This document shows positions 20,364-29,580 of a DNA stretch of 64,000 nt, in pieces (within the stretch, counting starts at the first letter, position 1; each line of letters opens with the position of its first letter). Source of the DNA: Burkholderia sp. MS389. Its GTDB lineage: Bacteria; Pseudomonadota; Gammaproteobacteria; Burkholderiales; Burkholderiaceae. Made by a program: the position numbers and the translations under genes. The notes below the pieces were generated by a model that was not told where the DNA came from, searched no databases, and worked only from the letters and a program-made list of their open reading frames with translations. The DNA lies in the NCBI RefSeq assembly GCF_016899425.1, contig NZ_CP045994.1, forward strand, positions 2,666,001 through 2,730,000. The letters are read 5' to 3'.

Positions 20364-20410
20364 GCGCCCACCCGATCACAACCACCCTGCAAGACGGAGA
20401 CACCCACGAC

Positions 20411-21319
20411 ATGAATTCGCGCGAAACCCGGGGCATGCTGCTCGGCCTGATCGGCGTGATGATCTTCAGCCTGACGCTGCCGATGACGCGGATCGTCGTC
20501 TCCGAACTCAATCCGCTGCTCAACGGGCTCGGCCGCGCGCTCGCCGCCGCCGTGCCGGCCGGCCTGCTGCTGTGGTGGCGCGGCGAGCGGCTGCCGACCC
20601 GCGCGCAACTGAAGAGCCTCGCGATCACGTCGGCCGGCGTGATCATCGCGTATCCGGTGTTCTCCGCATGGGCGATGAAATCGGTACCGGCCTCGCACGG
20701 CGCGGTGGTCAACGGGCTGCAACCGCTGTTCGTCGCGCTGTATGCGGCGTGGCTGTCGCACGAACGGCCGTCGAAGGCGTTCTGGGCCAGCGCGGTGGCC
20801 GGCAGCGCGCTCGTGATCGCGTTCGCGCTGCGCGACGGCGGCGGCACCGTGCAGGCCGGCGACGCGCTGATGCTCGTCGCGGTCGGCATCGGCGCGCTCG
20901 GCTATGCGGAAGGCGCGCGCCTCGCGCGCCAGATCGGCGGCTGGCAGGTGATCTGCTGGGCGCTCGTCGTGTCGGCGCCGTTCCTCGTGCTGCCGGTCGG
21001 CTGGCTCGCTTGGATGCAGCACGCCGCGCATCCAGGCCCGCTCGCGCTGCGCACGTGGCTCGCGTTCGGCTACGTGACCCTCTTTTCGCAATTCATCGGC
21101 TTTTTCGCGTGGTACGCGGGGCTCGCGATGGGCGGCACCGCGCGCGTCGGCCAGGTGCAACTGCTGCAGATCTTCTTCACGATCGCCTTTTCCGCGCTGC
21201 TGTTCGGCGAAACGGTCACGTCGTCGACGTGGCTGTTCGCGGCTGCCGTGATCGCGACCGTGGTGCTCGGGCGCCGCTCGGCGGTCGCCACGGCGCCGCG
21301 TCCCGCTCGCGCCGGCTGA
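20411..21319 (+). CDS. EamA-family DMT transporter
   Basis: Inner-membrane protein of 302 residues with about ten helices and two EamA repeats (GMLLGLIGVMIFSLTLPMTR at the start; LMLVAVGIGALGYAEGARLA opening the second). It probably exports an amino acid or related small metabolite handled by the neighbouring enzymes (inference from context). ATG 20411 lies 47 bases after the VOC gene, preceded by a gacggagac stretch as ribosome-binding site. Confidence 0.87.
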   Translation: MNSRETRGMLLGLIGVMIFSLTLPMTRIVVSELNPLLNGLGRALAAAVPAGLLLWWRGERLPTRAQLKSLAITSAGVIIAYPVFSAWAMKSVPASHGAVVNGLQPLFVALYAAWLSHERPSKAFWASAVAGSALVIAFALRDGGGTVQAGDALMLVAVGIGALGYAEGARLARQIGGWQVICWALVVSAPFLVLPVGWLAWMQHAAHPGPLALRTWLAFGYVTLFSQFIGFFAWYAGLAMGGTARVGQVQLLQIFFTIAFSALLFGETVTSSTWLFAAAVIATVVLGRRSAVATAPRPARAG

Positions 21320-21484
21320 TGAGCTGCGCCATAATGGACGTTTTGCCTGATCGGTTTTGCCTGACTGGCCGTGCTTACCCAGCCGCGAAGGCTTCATCGT
21401 GCCCGTACTGCCCACCCGGCAGCGTCGAAGCGATGCGCCCGAACGACCTTTCTTGACTGACCACGATATCCGAACGAGGAGACT

Positions 21485-22666
21485 ATGAATCCGAACGACC
21501 TGCATCCGCCGCACTGGCAGCTTTCCGAACGCGCCCGCAAGCTGACGAGCTCCGCGATCCGCGAGATCCTGAAGGTCACGGAACGCCCCGAGGTCATCTC
21601 GTTCGCCGGCGGCCTGCCCGCCCCCGCGACGTTCCCGGCGGAACGCATGCGCGCCGCCGCCGACCGCGTGCTGCGCGACGCGCCGGCCGCCGCGCTTCAG
21701 TACAGCGCGACCGAAGGCTACCTGCCGCTGCGCGAGTGGATCGCCGAGCGCTACAGCGTGCGCGTGTCGCAGGTGCTGATCACGACCGGCTCGCAGCAGG
21801 CGCTCGACCTGCTCGGCAAGGCGCTGATCGACCCGGACAGCCCGATCCTCGTCGAAACGCCGACCTACCTCGGCGCGCTGCAGTCGTTCTCGCTGTACGA
21901 GCCGCGCTACGTGCAGGTGCCCACCGACGAGCAGGGCCTGCTGCCGGAAGGTCTCACCCCCGAACTCACGCAAGGCGCGCGCCTGCTGTACGCGCAGCCG
22001 AACTTCCAGAACCCGACCGGCCGCCGCCTGCCCGTCGAGCGCCGCCGCGCGCTCGCCGCGTTCGCGCAGTCGAGCCCGTTCCCGGTGCTGGAGGACGATC
22101 CGTACGGCGCGCTGAACTACCAGGGCGAGCCGCTGCCGACGATGCTGTCGATGGCGCCCGACCACGTCGTGCACCTCGGCACGTTCTCGAAGGTGCTCGC
22201 GCCGGGCCTGCGGATCGGCTACATCATCGCGCCCGAGGAACTCCACTTCAAGCTCGTGCAGGCCAAGCAGGCCACCGACCTGCACACGCCGACGCTCACG
22301 CAGCGCATCGCGCACGAAGTGATCAAGGACGGCTTCCTCGACGAGCACATCCCGACGATCCGCGAGCTGTACAGCGCGCAGTGCGACGCGATGCTCGGCG
22401 CGCTCGCGCGCCACATGCCGGAAGGCGTCACGTGGAACCGCCCGGAAGGCGGGATGTTCATCTGGGTGAACCTGCCCGCGCAGATCGACAGCATGAAGCT
22501 GCTCGCCGCGGCCGTCGACAACCACGTCGCCTTCGTGCCGGGCGCGCCGTTCTTCGCGGAGAACGCGCAGCAGAACACGCTGCGCCTGTCGTTCGTGACG
22601 GTGCCGCCCGAAAAGATCGAGGAAGGCGTCGCGCGCCTCGGCAAGCTGCTGCGCGAGCGCCTCTGA
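21485..22666 (+). CDS. PLP-dependent aminotransferase (2-aminoadipate/LysN-like class I)
   Basis: Fold-type-I aminotransferase of 393 residues, a free-standing homologue of the aminotransferase half of MocR regulators. The PLP lysine is K236 in HLGTFSKVLAPGLRIGY; EDDPYG (203-208) supplies the Asp for the pyridine nitrogen and QPNFQNPTGR (171-180) binds the carboxylate. The family includes 2-aminoadipate and broad-range aminotransferases; the substrate is not known. It is preceded by an aggaga ribosome-binding site and followed by ridA, which fits imine/enamine by-product removal. Confidence 0.9.
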   Translation: MNPNDLHPPHWQLSERARKLTSSAIREILKVTERPEVISFAGGLPAPATFPAERMRAAADRVLRDAPAAALQYSATEGYLPLREWIAERYSVRVSQVLITTGSQQALDLLGKALIDPDSPILVETPTYLGALQSFSLYEPRYVQVPTDEQGLLPEGLTPELTQGARLLYAQPNFQNPTGRRLPVERRRALAAFAQSSPFPVLEDDPYGALNYQGEPLPTMLSMAPDHVVHLGTFSKVLAPGLRIGYIIAPEELHFKLVQAKQATDLHTPTLTQRIAHEVIKDGFLDEHIPTIRELYSAQCDAMLGALARHMPEGVTWNRPEGGMFIWVNLPAQIDSMKLLAAAVDNHVAFVPGAPFFAENAQQNTLRLSFVTVPPEKIEEGVARLGKLLRERL

Positions 22667-22711
22667 TCCCCCTTTTTTCCCTGTCACGACTCTCTACGAG
22701 GAATCGAACGC

Positions 22712-23170
22712 ATGGCTAACGTCTACGACAAACTGAAGTCGCTCGGCATCGAGCTCCCGACCGCCGGCGCACCGGCCGCGGCCTACGTGATGAGCGCGCA
22801 AAGCGGCAACACGGTCTACCTGTCGGGCCACATCGCGAAGAAGGACGGCAAGGTCTGGGCCGGCAAGCTCGGCGCCGATCTCCAAACGGAAGACGGCAAG
22901 GCCGCCGCCCGCTCGATCGCGATCGACCTGCTCGCGACGCTGCACGCGCACACCGGCGACCTGAACAAGGTCACGCGCATCGTCAAGCTGATGAGTCTCG
23001 TCAACTCGACGCTCGACTTCACCGAACAGCACGTCGTGACGAACGGCGCATCGGAGCTGATCGCCGAAGTGTTCGGCGACGCGGGCAAGCATGCGCGCTC
23101 GGCATTCGGCGTCGCGCAGATCCCGCTCGGCGCGTGCGTCGAGATCGAGCTGATCGCCGAAGTCGCGTAA
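22712..23170 (+). CDS. RidA-family enamine/imine deaminase
   Basis: Soluble protein of 152 residues in the RidA/YjgF family, which hydrolyses reactive enamines and imines released by PLP enzymes. It has VYLSGHIAKKDGKVWAGKLG near residue 30 and the C-terminal GACVEIELIAEVA. The usual active-site Arg (near the IPLG motif, where most RidA have an Arg-containing LP.g..vEi segment) is not obvious, so it may belong to one of the Rid1-7 subfamilies with altered chemistry. It lies between the aminotransferase and the PhzF-like gene. Confidence 0.87.
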   Translation: MANVYDKLKSLGIELPTAGAPAAAYVMSAQSGNTVYLSGHIAKKDGKVWAGKLGADLQTEDGKAAARSIAIDLLATLHAHTGDLNKVTRIVKLMSLVNSTLDFTEQHVVTNGASELIAEVFGDAGKHARSAFGVAQIPLGACVEIELIAEVA

Positions 23171-23183
23171 CGGGCGCCACGCG

Positions 23184-24068
23184 ATGCCCGGCCGTCTCGT
23201 TCGTTTCAAGCAGGTCGACGTGTTCACGTCGGTGCCGTTCAAGGGCAATCCGCTCGCCGTGGTGTTCGACGCCGATTCGCTCGGCGACGACGCGATGCTC
23301 GAGATCGCCCGCTGGACGAACCTGTCGGAAACGACGTTTCTCTGCACGCCGACCGATCCGGAAGCCGACTATCGCGTACGGATCTTCACGACGGGCGGCG
23401 AACTGCCGTTCGCCGGCCACCCGACGCTCGGCACCGCGCATGCGTTCCTCGAAAGCGGCGCGCGGCCGCGCACGCCGGGCCGGCTGATCCAGCAGTGCGG
23501 GGTCGGCCGCGTCGCGCTGCGCGAGCAGGCCGACGGCTGGGCGTTCGCCGCGCCGCCGGCACGCGTCACGCCGCTCGACCGTTCGGACTACGCGGTACTG
23601 GCCGCCGCGCTGCGCAGCGACGCGCTCGACCTGGACGCCGAGCCGTGCGCGGTGGACAACGGCGCGCCGTGGCTGGTCGTGCGGCTGAAGTCGGCCGACG
23701 CGTGCATCGGCCTGTCGCCCGATCCGGCCGCACTGGCGGCGCTGACCCACCGCTACGGCGTGGACGGCCTCGCCGCCTACGCGCCGCATGCCGAAGGCGG
23801 CCCCGCGACGTTCGAGATCCGCTGCCTGATGACGGGCGGCAAGTTCGGCATCCCCGGCGAGGACCCCGTCACCGGCAGCGCGAACGCCGCGCTGGCCGGG
23901 CTGCTGACGCGGCAGGAACGCCGCCCCGGCCCGTCGTATACGGCCCGCCAGGGCACGGCGATCGGCCGCGACGGCCGCATCCTCGTCAACTACGACGCGG
24001 ACGGCACGACCTGGATCGGCGGTGACGTCGTCACGGTCGTCGACGGCACGTTCCGGTCGCCCGACTGA
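23184..24068 (+). CDS. PhzF-family isomerase/epimerase
   Basis: Cytosolic protein of 294 residues with the duplicated hot-dog-like PhzF fold. It opens with FKQVDVFTSVPFKGNPLAVV, carries the catalytic Glu in NLSETTFL, GGELPFAGHPTLGTAHAFL, and the C-terminal DPVTGSANAALAGLL. PhzF catalyses a proton-shift isomerisation in phenazine synthesis; most homologues act on unknown substrates, and no other phz genes are here. It starts 13 bases after ridA, so the two are probably co-transcribed. Confidence 0.9.
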   Translation: MPGRLVRFKQVDVFTSVPFKGNPLAVVFDADSLGDDAMLEIARWTNLSETTFLCTPTDPEADYRVRIFTTGGELPFAGHPTLGTAHAFLESGARPRTPGRLIQQCGVGRVALREQADGWAFAAPPARVTPLDRSDYAVLAAALRSDALDLDAEPCAVDNGAPWLVVRLKSADACIGLSPDPAALAALTHRYGVDGLAAYAPHAEGGPATFEIRCLMTGGKFGIPGEDPVTGSANAALAGLLTRQERRPGPSYTARQGTAIGRDGRILVNYDADGTTWIGGDVVTVVDGTFRSPD

Positions 24069-24086
24069 CATTTCGCGATGTGCGAT

Positions 24087-24107
24087 GGCGCCGGCTCGTC
24101 CGGCGCC
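24087..24107 (+). terminator. Possible terminator hairpin after the PhzF gene
   Basis: Perfect 8-bp stem ggcgccgg/ccggcgcc with loop ctcgt, 18 bases after the stop. The T-run is poor (CTTTG further on), so termination is uncertain. Confidence 0.4.
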
Positions 24108-24284
24108 CCGCGCTTTGCCCAGCTATCGCAAAAACGTTCCAGCCAGTAATATCGGGCCTAATCCGTTGTTTCGGAGGTCTGTCCATGGTTGCGCGTCCCG
24201 CGAACGAACAGACGTCGGGACAATCCGAACCATAGTCGGCCATCCAGACGGATGGCGCACGCGAGCAGGACGCCGCCCTCTTCG

Positions 24285-26624
24285 ATGAGCTCCGCCCGGT
24301 CCAACCACACGCCGCCGAACCGGCCGCTGCGCGCGCCGCGCAAATCGCGCCGGCGTGCGCTGTTTGCCATCCCGCTGCTCGGGATGCTGGCGCTCGCGCT
24401 GCTGTGGGCCGTGATCATCGCGCGGCTGTCCGTTGAAAAGGACAGTGCGTACAAGGAAGCAGCGGCTTCCGCGGCGATCCTGTCGTCCGCGCTCGAACAG
24501 CATACGGTCAAGGCGATCCACCAGGTCGACCAGATCACCCGCTTCGTCAAGTTCGAATTCGAGAAGTCGCCGGCGCGCTTCAATCTCGCGAGCGCCGTCG
24601 AGAAAGGCGTCGTACCGAGTGACACGCTGATCCAGGTATCGCTCGTCAACGCGAAGGGCATCCTGTTCGCGAACACCGCCGAACTCCATCCGCAGCCGAT
24701 CAACCTGTCCGACCGCGAGCACTTCAAGGTCCACCTCGCGCACAATGACGACCGCCTCTTCATCAGCAAGCCCGTGCTCGGCCGCGTGTCGAGCCACTGG
24801 ACGCTGCAGATGACGCGGCGCCTGAACAATCCGGACGGCAGCTTCGCAGGCATCGTCGTGGTGTCGGAAGACCCGAGCTACTTCACGAACGATTTCTACA
24901 ACAACGCGGCGATCGGCAAGGAAGGCGTGATCGCGGTCGTGTCCGACACGGGCGCGGTGCTCGCGCGACGCACGGGCTCGGTCAGCAATGCGCCGGGCGC
25001 GTTTTCGGCGTCGGGCGTCTACCCGATCGCGGAGCGCGTGACGGGCACGATCATCGATCCGATCGACGGCGTGACGCGCATCGTGTCGTACCGCCACCTC
25101 GACGGCTACCCGCTCGCGGTGATGGTCGGGCTGTCGCAGACGGAAGAGTTCGCGGACTACACCCACACGCGCAACGTCTATCTGCTGATGACGAGCTTCA
25201 TCACGCTCGCGATGCTCGCGTTCTTCGGCGTCGCGACGGGCCTGATCGGCAAGCTGCTCGGGCGCGAGCGCGAAATGACGCAGCTCGCCGAATACGACCT
25301 GCTCACCGGCCTCGCGAACCGCTATGCGACGCTGCGCGGGCTGCGCAACGACGTGTCGATGCCCGCGAGCCTGTCGCGGCTCGGCCTGCTGTTCATCGAT
25401 CTCGACAACTTCAAGACCGTCAACGACACGCTCGGCCACAACGCCGGCGACATCGTGCTGCAAATGACCGCGTCGCGCCTGGCCGATGCGGTCGGCGACG
25501 AAGGCTCGCTCGCGCGCATCGGCGGCGACGAGTTCGTCGTCGTGATGAAGGGCGACGATGTCGAGCGGCGCGCGGTGCGGCTCGCGGAAGCGATCATCCG
25601 GATGTTCAGCGAGCCGTTCGACGTACGCGGCAGTTCGTTCGTGCTGCACGCGAGCATCGGCATCGCGCTGCACACCGTCGCGAACGAAAGCGAGATCGAC
25701 CTGCTGAAAAAGGCCGACCTCGCGATGTACAGCGCGAAGGACGCCGGCAAGAACTGCTACCAGTTCTATGCGCCGCACCTGTCGCACCGCGCCGACCACC
25801 TGATGCGCTGGGAACAGCAATTGCGCGTCGCGCTCGCCGAGGGGCAGCTGTTCCTCGCGTATCAGCCGAAGATCGACCTCACGCACCGCACGATCACCGG
25901 CTTCGAGGCGCTCGCCCGCTGGGATCATCCCGAACACGGCGTGATCTCCGCGAACGAATTCATCTCGATCGCCGAATCGACCGGCCTGATCGTGCCGATC
26001 GGCGACTTCGTGATCCGCACCGCATGCGCGCAGATCGCACGCTGGCACGACGAAGGCCACGACACGCTGACGCTTGCGGTCAACATCTCGCCCGTGCAGT
26101 TCTGGCGCGGCGACCTGATCGAGACGATCTCGCAGGCGCTGCAGGACACCGGCATCGACGCAAACCGGCTCGAGATCGAGATCACCGAAACCGCGATGAT
26201 GGAATATCCGGAACTCGTGTCCGAGAAGATCGTCGCGCTGAAAAAGCTCGGCATCCGGATCGCGCTCGACGATTTCGGCACCGGCTATTCGTCGCTGTCG
26301 TACCTGCACCGCTTCTCCGTCGACACGCTGAAGGTCGACCGCTCGTTCGTGCAGGCGATTCCGACCGATCGCAGCGTGTGCGTGATGGTGTCGTCGATCG
26401 TGCATCTCGCGCGCTCGCTCGGGCTGACCGTCGTCGTCGAGGGCACCGAAACCGAGGAGCAGATCACGTGGCTGTCCGCGCTCGGCGAAATCGAGGCGCA
26501 GGGCTTCCTGTTCTCGCGCCCGGTGCCGGCCGATGCGATTCCCGCGCTGATCGCACGCTTCGGCGTGCGCGGCGATCATCCGAACGTCGTCGCGCATCGC
26601 GCGACCGGCAGCACGGGCGGCTGA
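24285..26624 (+). CDS. Membrane-bound GGDEF-EAL cyclic-di-GMP enzyme
   Basis: Predicted inner-membrane signalling protein of 779 residues. An N-terminal helix (about 24-46) and a second helix (about 300-322) flank a periplasmic sensor domain of the dCACHE type. Then come a GGDEF domain with intact GGDEF at about 413 and an EAL domain with EALARWDH (about 541), DDFGTGYSS and KVDRSFV intact. Both diguanylate cyclase and phosphodiesterase activities are possible; no RxxD inhibitory site precedes GGDEF. The start is uncertain: ATG 24252 or TTG 24189 are alternatives; ATG 24285 is chosen as nearest to the basic pre-helix segment. Confidence 0.9.
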   Translation: MSSARSNHTPPNRPLRAPRKSRRRALFAIPLLGMLALALLWAVIIARLSVEKDSAYKEAAASAAILSSALEQHTVKAIHQVDQITRFVKFEFEKSPARFNLASAVEKGVVPSDTLIQVSLVNAKGILFANTAELHPQPINLSDREHFKVHLAHNDDRLFISKPVLGRVSSHWTLQMTRRLNNPDGSFAGIVVVSEDPSYFTNDFYNNAAIGKEGVIAVVSDTGAVLARRTGSVSNAPGAFSASGVYPIAERVTGTIIDPIDGVTRIVSYRHLDGYPLAVMVGLSQTEEFADYTHTRNVYLLMTSFITLAMLAFFGVATGLIGKLLGREREMTQLAEYDLLTGLANRYATLRGLRNDVSMPASLSRLGLLFIDLDNFKTVNDTLGHNAGDIVLQMTASRLADAVGDEGSLARIGGDEFVVVMKGDDVERRAVRLAEAIIRMFSEPFDVRGSSFVLHASIGIALHTVANESEIDLLKKADLAMYSAKDAGKNCYQFYAPHLSHRADHLMRWEQQLRVALAEGQLFLAYQPKIDLTHRTITGFEALARWDHPEHGVISANEFISIAESTGLIVPIGDFVIRTACAQIARWHDEGHDTLTLAVNISPVQFWRGDLIETISQALQDTGIDANRLEIEITETAMMEYPELVSEKIVALKKLGIRIALDDFGTGYSSLSYLHRFSVDTLKVDRSFVQAIPTDRSVCVMVSSIVHLARSLGLTVVVEGTETEEQITWLSALGEIEAQGFLFSRPVPADAIPALIARFGVRGDHPNVVAHRATGSTGG

Positions 26625-26694
26625 GCCGCACCGCCGCAGCCGCGGCGCGCGTTTGCGCACCGCCGCAATTGTTACGTTTTCCGATCCGTTCGTT

Positions 26695-26708
26695 TAGTTC
26701 ATTAACTA
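26695..26708. promoter_or_regulatory. Inverted repeat upstream of chrA
   Basis: TAGTT-CATT-AACTA lies in an AT-rich stretch 119 bases before the chromate transporter ATG, surrounded by promoter-like TTGTTACG and GTTTTCG. It is a possible operator or promoter element. Confidence 0.3.
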
Positions 26709-26826
26709 GCGTTTTCGCGCATGGTAGTGTCACGATGCGCGGCGGACAATCGGGAGGGCCGACGTGTCGGCGGGCCGTTGCCACGGCCTTACGCGAGAGA
26801 TCTGGCCCTGCGCCAACCACACAATC

Positions 26827-28032
26827 ATGACAACCGTCGAAGTCGAAGCGACCGCGCGTGTCGAAGAGGCACCGGCATCCCTATGGACCTTGTTCAAGGT
26901 CGTCGCCAGCATTTCGGCCGTCTCGTGGGGCGGGCTTTCGATGATGGCGCAGCTCGAACGCCACTACGTGGAGCGGCTGCAGCGCATCGAGCCGCACGTC
27001 TTCGGCGATCTCGTCGCGCTCGCGTGGCTCGTGCCGGGCCCCGTCGGCTGCAATGTCGCCGTGCAGGTCGGCCAGACGCTGCATGGCCGTGCCGGCGCAT
27101 GGATCGCCGGCATTGCCAGCGTGCTGCCGTTCTCGGTCCTGATGACGCTGTTCGCGATCTTCTATCAGACGCCGCTCGTGCGCTCGCTGGCCGCGCCGGT
27201 GCTGATCAATCACTTCGGGATGGTGCTCGCCGCGCTGATCGGCGTCACGTGGGTCAAGCAGTTGCGCTCGCTCGCGCGTACGCGGCTCGAACAGGCGATC
27301 GCCGCGTTATCGACGATTCTGCTTGCTTTCGCGCATAGTCCGGCCGCTTTCGTCGCGATTCTGTTCGCCGCGTTCGCAGCGGGCTGGCTGACGGGGCCGT
27401 CGCAACGCGACACGGTCGATTTCACGCTGTCCAGGCGCGATCGCGGCCTGCTCGTGCTGCTCGGCGTGCTCGTCGTGCTGTTCGCGGTGCCGCTGCCCGG
27501 CGATTACCAGGCGGATCTGCTGTGGCCGCGCCTCGCGGGCGCCGGCATGACGCTGTTCGGCGGCGGCTTCTCCGCGCTACCGGTGCTCAAGACGCTGTTC
27601 GTGTCGCCGGCGACCGGCATCTCCGATCACGACTTCACGCTGGCGTTCGCGTTGTCGCCGGTCGCGCCGGGGCCGTTGCTGAACGTCGTGCCGTTTCTCG
27701 GCTACCTGACCGACGGCTGGGCCGGCGCGCTGCTCGCCACCGCCGCGCTGTTCATTCCGTCCGGGTGCCTCGTCGTGTTCGCGCAGAACCATCTGTTCCG
27801 GCTCAAGCGCCATTCGCGCTTCGAGCACGGGATGCGCCTGCTGCGCGCGGCAACGACGGCCTTTCTCGTGGTCGCCGTCGTGAAGATCCTGCATCGAGAA
27901 CCGGCCGACCCGGTTTACTGGCTGACGGGCGCGTTCGCGACGCTGTGCTTCACGCGCTTCAAGGTGCCCGTCTATGCCGTGTACGGCGTGGTCGCCGCCG
28001 TGTGCAGCGTGTGGCTGTGGGCCGCGCACTGA
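26827..28032 (+). CDS. chrA: Chromate transporter (bidomain CHR/ChrA)
   Basis: Inner-membrane protein of 401 residues with two homologous CHR domains. The first has SWGGLSMMAQLERHYV and WLVPGPVGCNVAVQVG (residues about 33-85); the second LFGGGFSALPVLKTLFV and SPVAPGPLLNVVPFLGYL (about 245-300). ChrA exports chromate driven by the proton gradient; some homologues have other roles. No chrB regulator is present. ATG 26827 precedes the first hydrophobic helix; a 21-residue extension from 26764 is unlikely. Confidence 0.9.
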   Translation: MTTVEVEATARVEEAPASLWTLFKVVASISAVSWGGLSMMAQLERHYVERLQRIEPHVFGDLVALAWLVPGPVGCNVAVQVGQTLHGRAGAWIAGIASVLPFSVLMTLFAIFYQTPLVRSLAAPVLINHFGMVLAALIGVTWVKQLRSLARTRLEQAIAALSTILLAFAHSPAAFVAILFAAFAAGWLTGPSQRDTVDFTLSRRDRGLLVLLGVLVVLFAVPLPGDYQADLLWPRLAGAGMTLFGGGFSALPVLKTLFVSPATGISDHDFTLAFALSPVAPGPLLNVVPFLGYLTDGWAGALLATAALFIPSGCLVVFAQNHLFRLKRHSRFEHGMRLLRAATTAFLVVAVVKILHREPADPVYWLTGAFATLCFTRFKVPVYAVYGVVAAVCSVWLWAAH

Positions 28033-28077
28033 CGGGCGGCGGCCGTCGCCCTGCTCGCGCTGGCCGGCCTGACTCCG

Positions 28078-28524
28078 TCAACCGGCCTGCACCGCGACCC
28101 GGCGCGCGATCCAGCGGGCGCGCAGCGCGTCGTACGCGAGGTTGAAGCAGAACGTGTAAGGCAGGAAGAACAGCACGATGCCGAGGTCGAGCAGCAGCGC
28201 CTCGACGAGGCTCACGTTCAGCCACCACGCGGCAACCGGCACCACCATCGCGACGAGGCCGAGCTCGAACGTCACCGCGTGCGCGATCCGCATGCCGAGC
28301 GTGCGCGACCACCCGGCCCGCCGCTCGAAGCGGTCGAACAGCGTGTTGAAGGTCATGTTCCACGCCATCGCGATCAACGACACCATCACGGTCAGCACGC
28401 CGACGTGCGACACCGGCATGTCGAGCAGCCACGCGCCGATCGGCGCGCACAGCGCGATCGCCACCAGTTCGAACGTCAGCGCGTGCAGCAGGCGTTCCGT
28501 CACCGTTTTATTCGTCTGTTTCAT
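28078..28524 (-). CDS. PACE-family efflux transporter
   Basis: Small inner-membrane protein of 148 residues with four helices arranged as two bacterial transmembrane pair (BTP) repeats: RLLHALTFELVAIALCAPIG and RIAHAVTFELGLVAMVVPVA. The repeated H-A-x-T-F-E motif is diagnostic of the proteobacterial antimicrobial compound efflux (PACE) family, which exports chlorhexidine-like biocides and polyamines. It is divergent from a LysR gene, the usual PACE arrangement. Confidence 0.93.
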   Translation of the reverse strand: MKQTNKTVTERLLHALTFELVAIALCAPIGAWLLDMPVSHVGVLTVMVSLIAMAWNMTFNTLFDRFERRAGWSRTLGMRIAHAVTFELGLVAMVVPVAAWWLNVSLVEALLLDLGIVLFFLPYTFCFNLAYDALRARWIARRVAVQAG

Positions 28525-28593
28525 GATGCTCTCCGATGCATGACTTGATTCATGCTGGCCATTCTGATCGGCGCAACCGTGTGAATCCAGTTT

Positions 28594-28616
28594 GATATCA
28601 TCGGTTTTACCGATAT
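28594..28616. promoter_or_regulatory. LysR-type operator candidate between PACE and lysR
   Basis: Perfect inverted repeat ATCGGT-TTT-ACCGAT (28600-28614) flanked by GATATC/GATAT, 20 bases before the regulator ATG and 70 bases from the PACE start. The position fits autoregulation and control of the exporter. Confidence 0.5.
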
Positions 28617-28636
28617 GAAGTCACCAGGAGCCCTGC

Positions 28637-29521
28637 ATGCACCACGCCCCGGAAGCGCTGCTCGCATTCGCCGAAGCGGCACTGCTCGGCTCGTTTACGG
28701 CCGCGGCCCGCAAGCTCGGCAAGCGTCAGTCGACCGTGTCGGAAGCGATCGCGAATCTCGAGATCGATCTCGGCGTGCAGTTGTTCGACCGCTCGACGCG
28801 CACGCCGACGCTCACCGATGCCGGCCGTGCGCTGCTGCCGCAGGTGCAGCGCGCGCTCGAGGCCAGCGCAGCGATCGACCGCACGGCCGCCCGGCTCGCG
28901 CACGGCGAGGAAGCGCGGCTCACGCTCGTCGTGTCCGATACCTACCAGTCGAAGCGTTACGAGGAAACGTTGATGGCGCTCGAACGGCGCTTTCCGGCGC
29001 TCGAGCTCGAATGCCAGATCGCCGAGCACGACGACGTGCTCGACCTGATCCAGCAGGGTCGCGCGCAACTCGGGCTGATGGCCGCGCGCGCGGCCTACCC
29101 GTCCGATATCGGCGCGGCGACGGTGGCCGAGGAATCGGAGATCGGGCTGTTCGTCGGCCGCACGCACGCGCTCGCCGAATACGGCGACGCCGAGGTGCCG
29201 CACGCGGCGCTGCGCGACGTGCGCGAACTGCGCCTCAATACCTACGTGAAAACGGAAGGTCGCGGCACCGACGACCGGATCGTCGTCGGCACGCAGCACT
29301 GGCTGGCGCCGAGCTACCTGATGCTGCTGGAGATGGCCGTACTCGGGTTCGGCTGGGCGGAACTGCCGCGCTGGATGGTCGAGCACTTCGCGCGCGACCG
29401 CCTGTGCGAGCTGCGCGCGCGCGGCTGGCCGCGCCGTGTACGGGTGGATGCGGTCTGGTCGCGCAACCGGCCGCTCGGGCCGGCCGGCTCATGGCTGCTC
29501 GACGCGATGCTGGCCGCATAG
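28637..29521 (+). CDS. LysR-family transcriptional regulator
   Basis: DNA-binding regulator of 294 residues with the LysR N-terminal HTH (residues about 5-62: LLAFAEAALLGSFTAAARKL, QSTVSEAIANLEIDLG, LFDRSTRTPTLTDAGRALLP) and a C-terminal periplasmic-binding-like effector domain. It is divergently transcribed from the PACE exporter gene and is its likely regulator. The ribosome-binding site AGGAG lies 7 bases before the ATG. Confidence 0.92.
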   Translation: MHHAPEALLAFAEAALLGSFTAAARKLGKRQSTVSEAIANLEIDLGVQLFDRSTRTPTLTDAGRALLPQVQRALEASAAIDRTAARLAHGEEARLTLVVSDTYQSKRYEETLMALERRFPALELECQIAEHDDVLDLIQQGRAQLGLMAARAAYPSDIGAATVAEESEIGLFVGRTHALAEYGDAEVPHAALRDVRELRLNTYVKTEGRGTDDRIVVGTQHWLAPSYLMLLEMAVLGFGWAELPRWMVEHFARDRLCELRARGWPRRVRVDAVWSRNRPLGPAGSWLLDAMLAA

Positions 29522-29580
29522 CGGCGCGCGCCGCCGGGCGTGCGGCCGACGGCCGAGGGCGAAGGGCTGACGCCGGCCGG

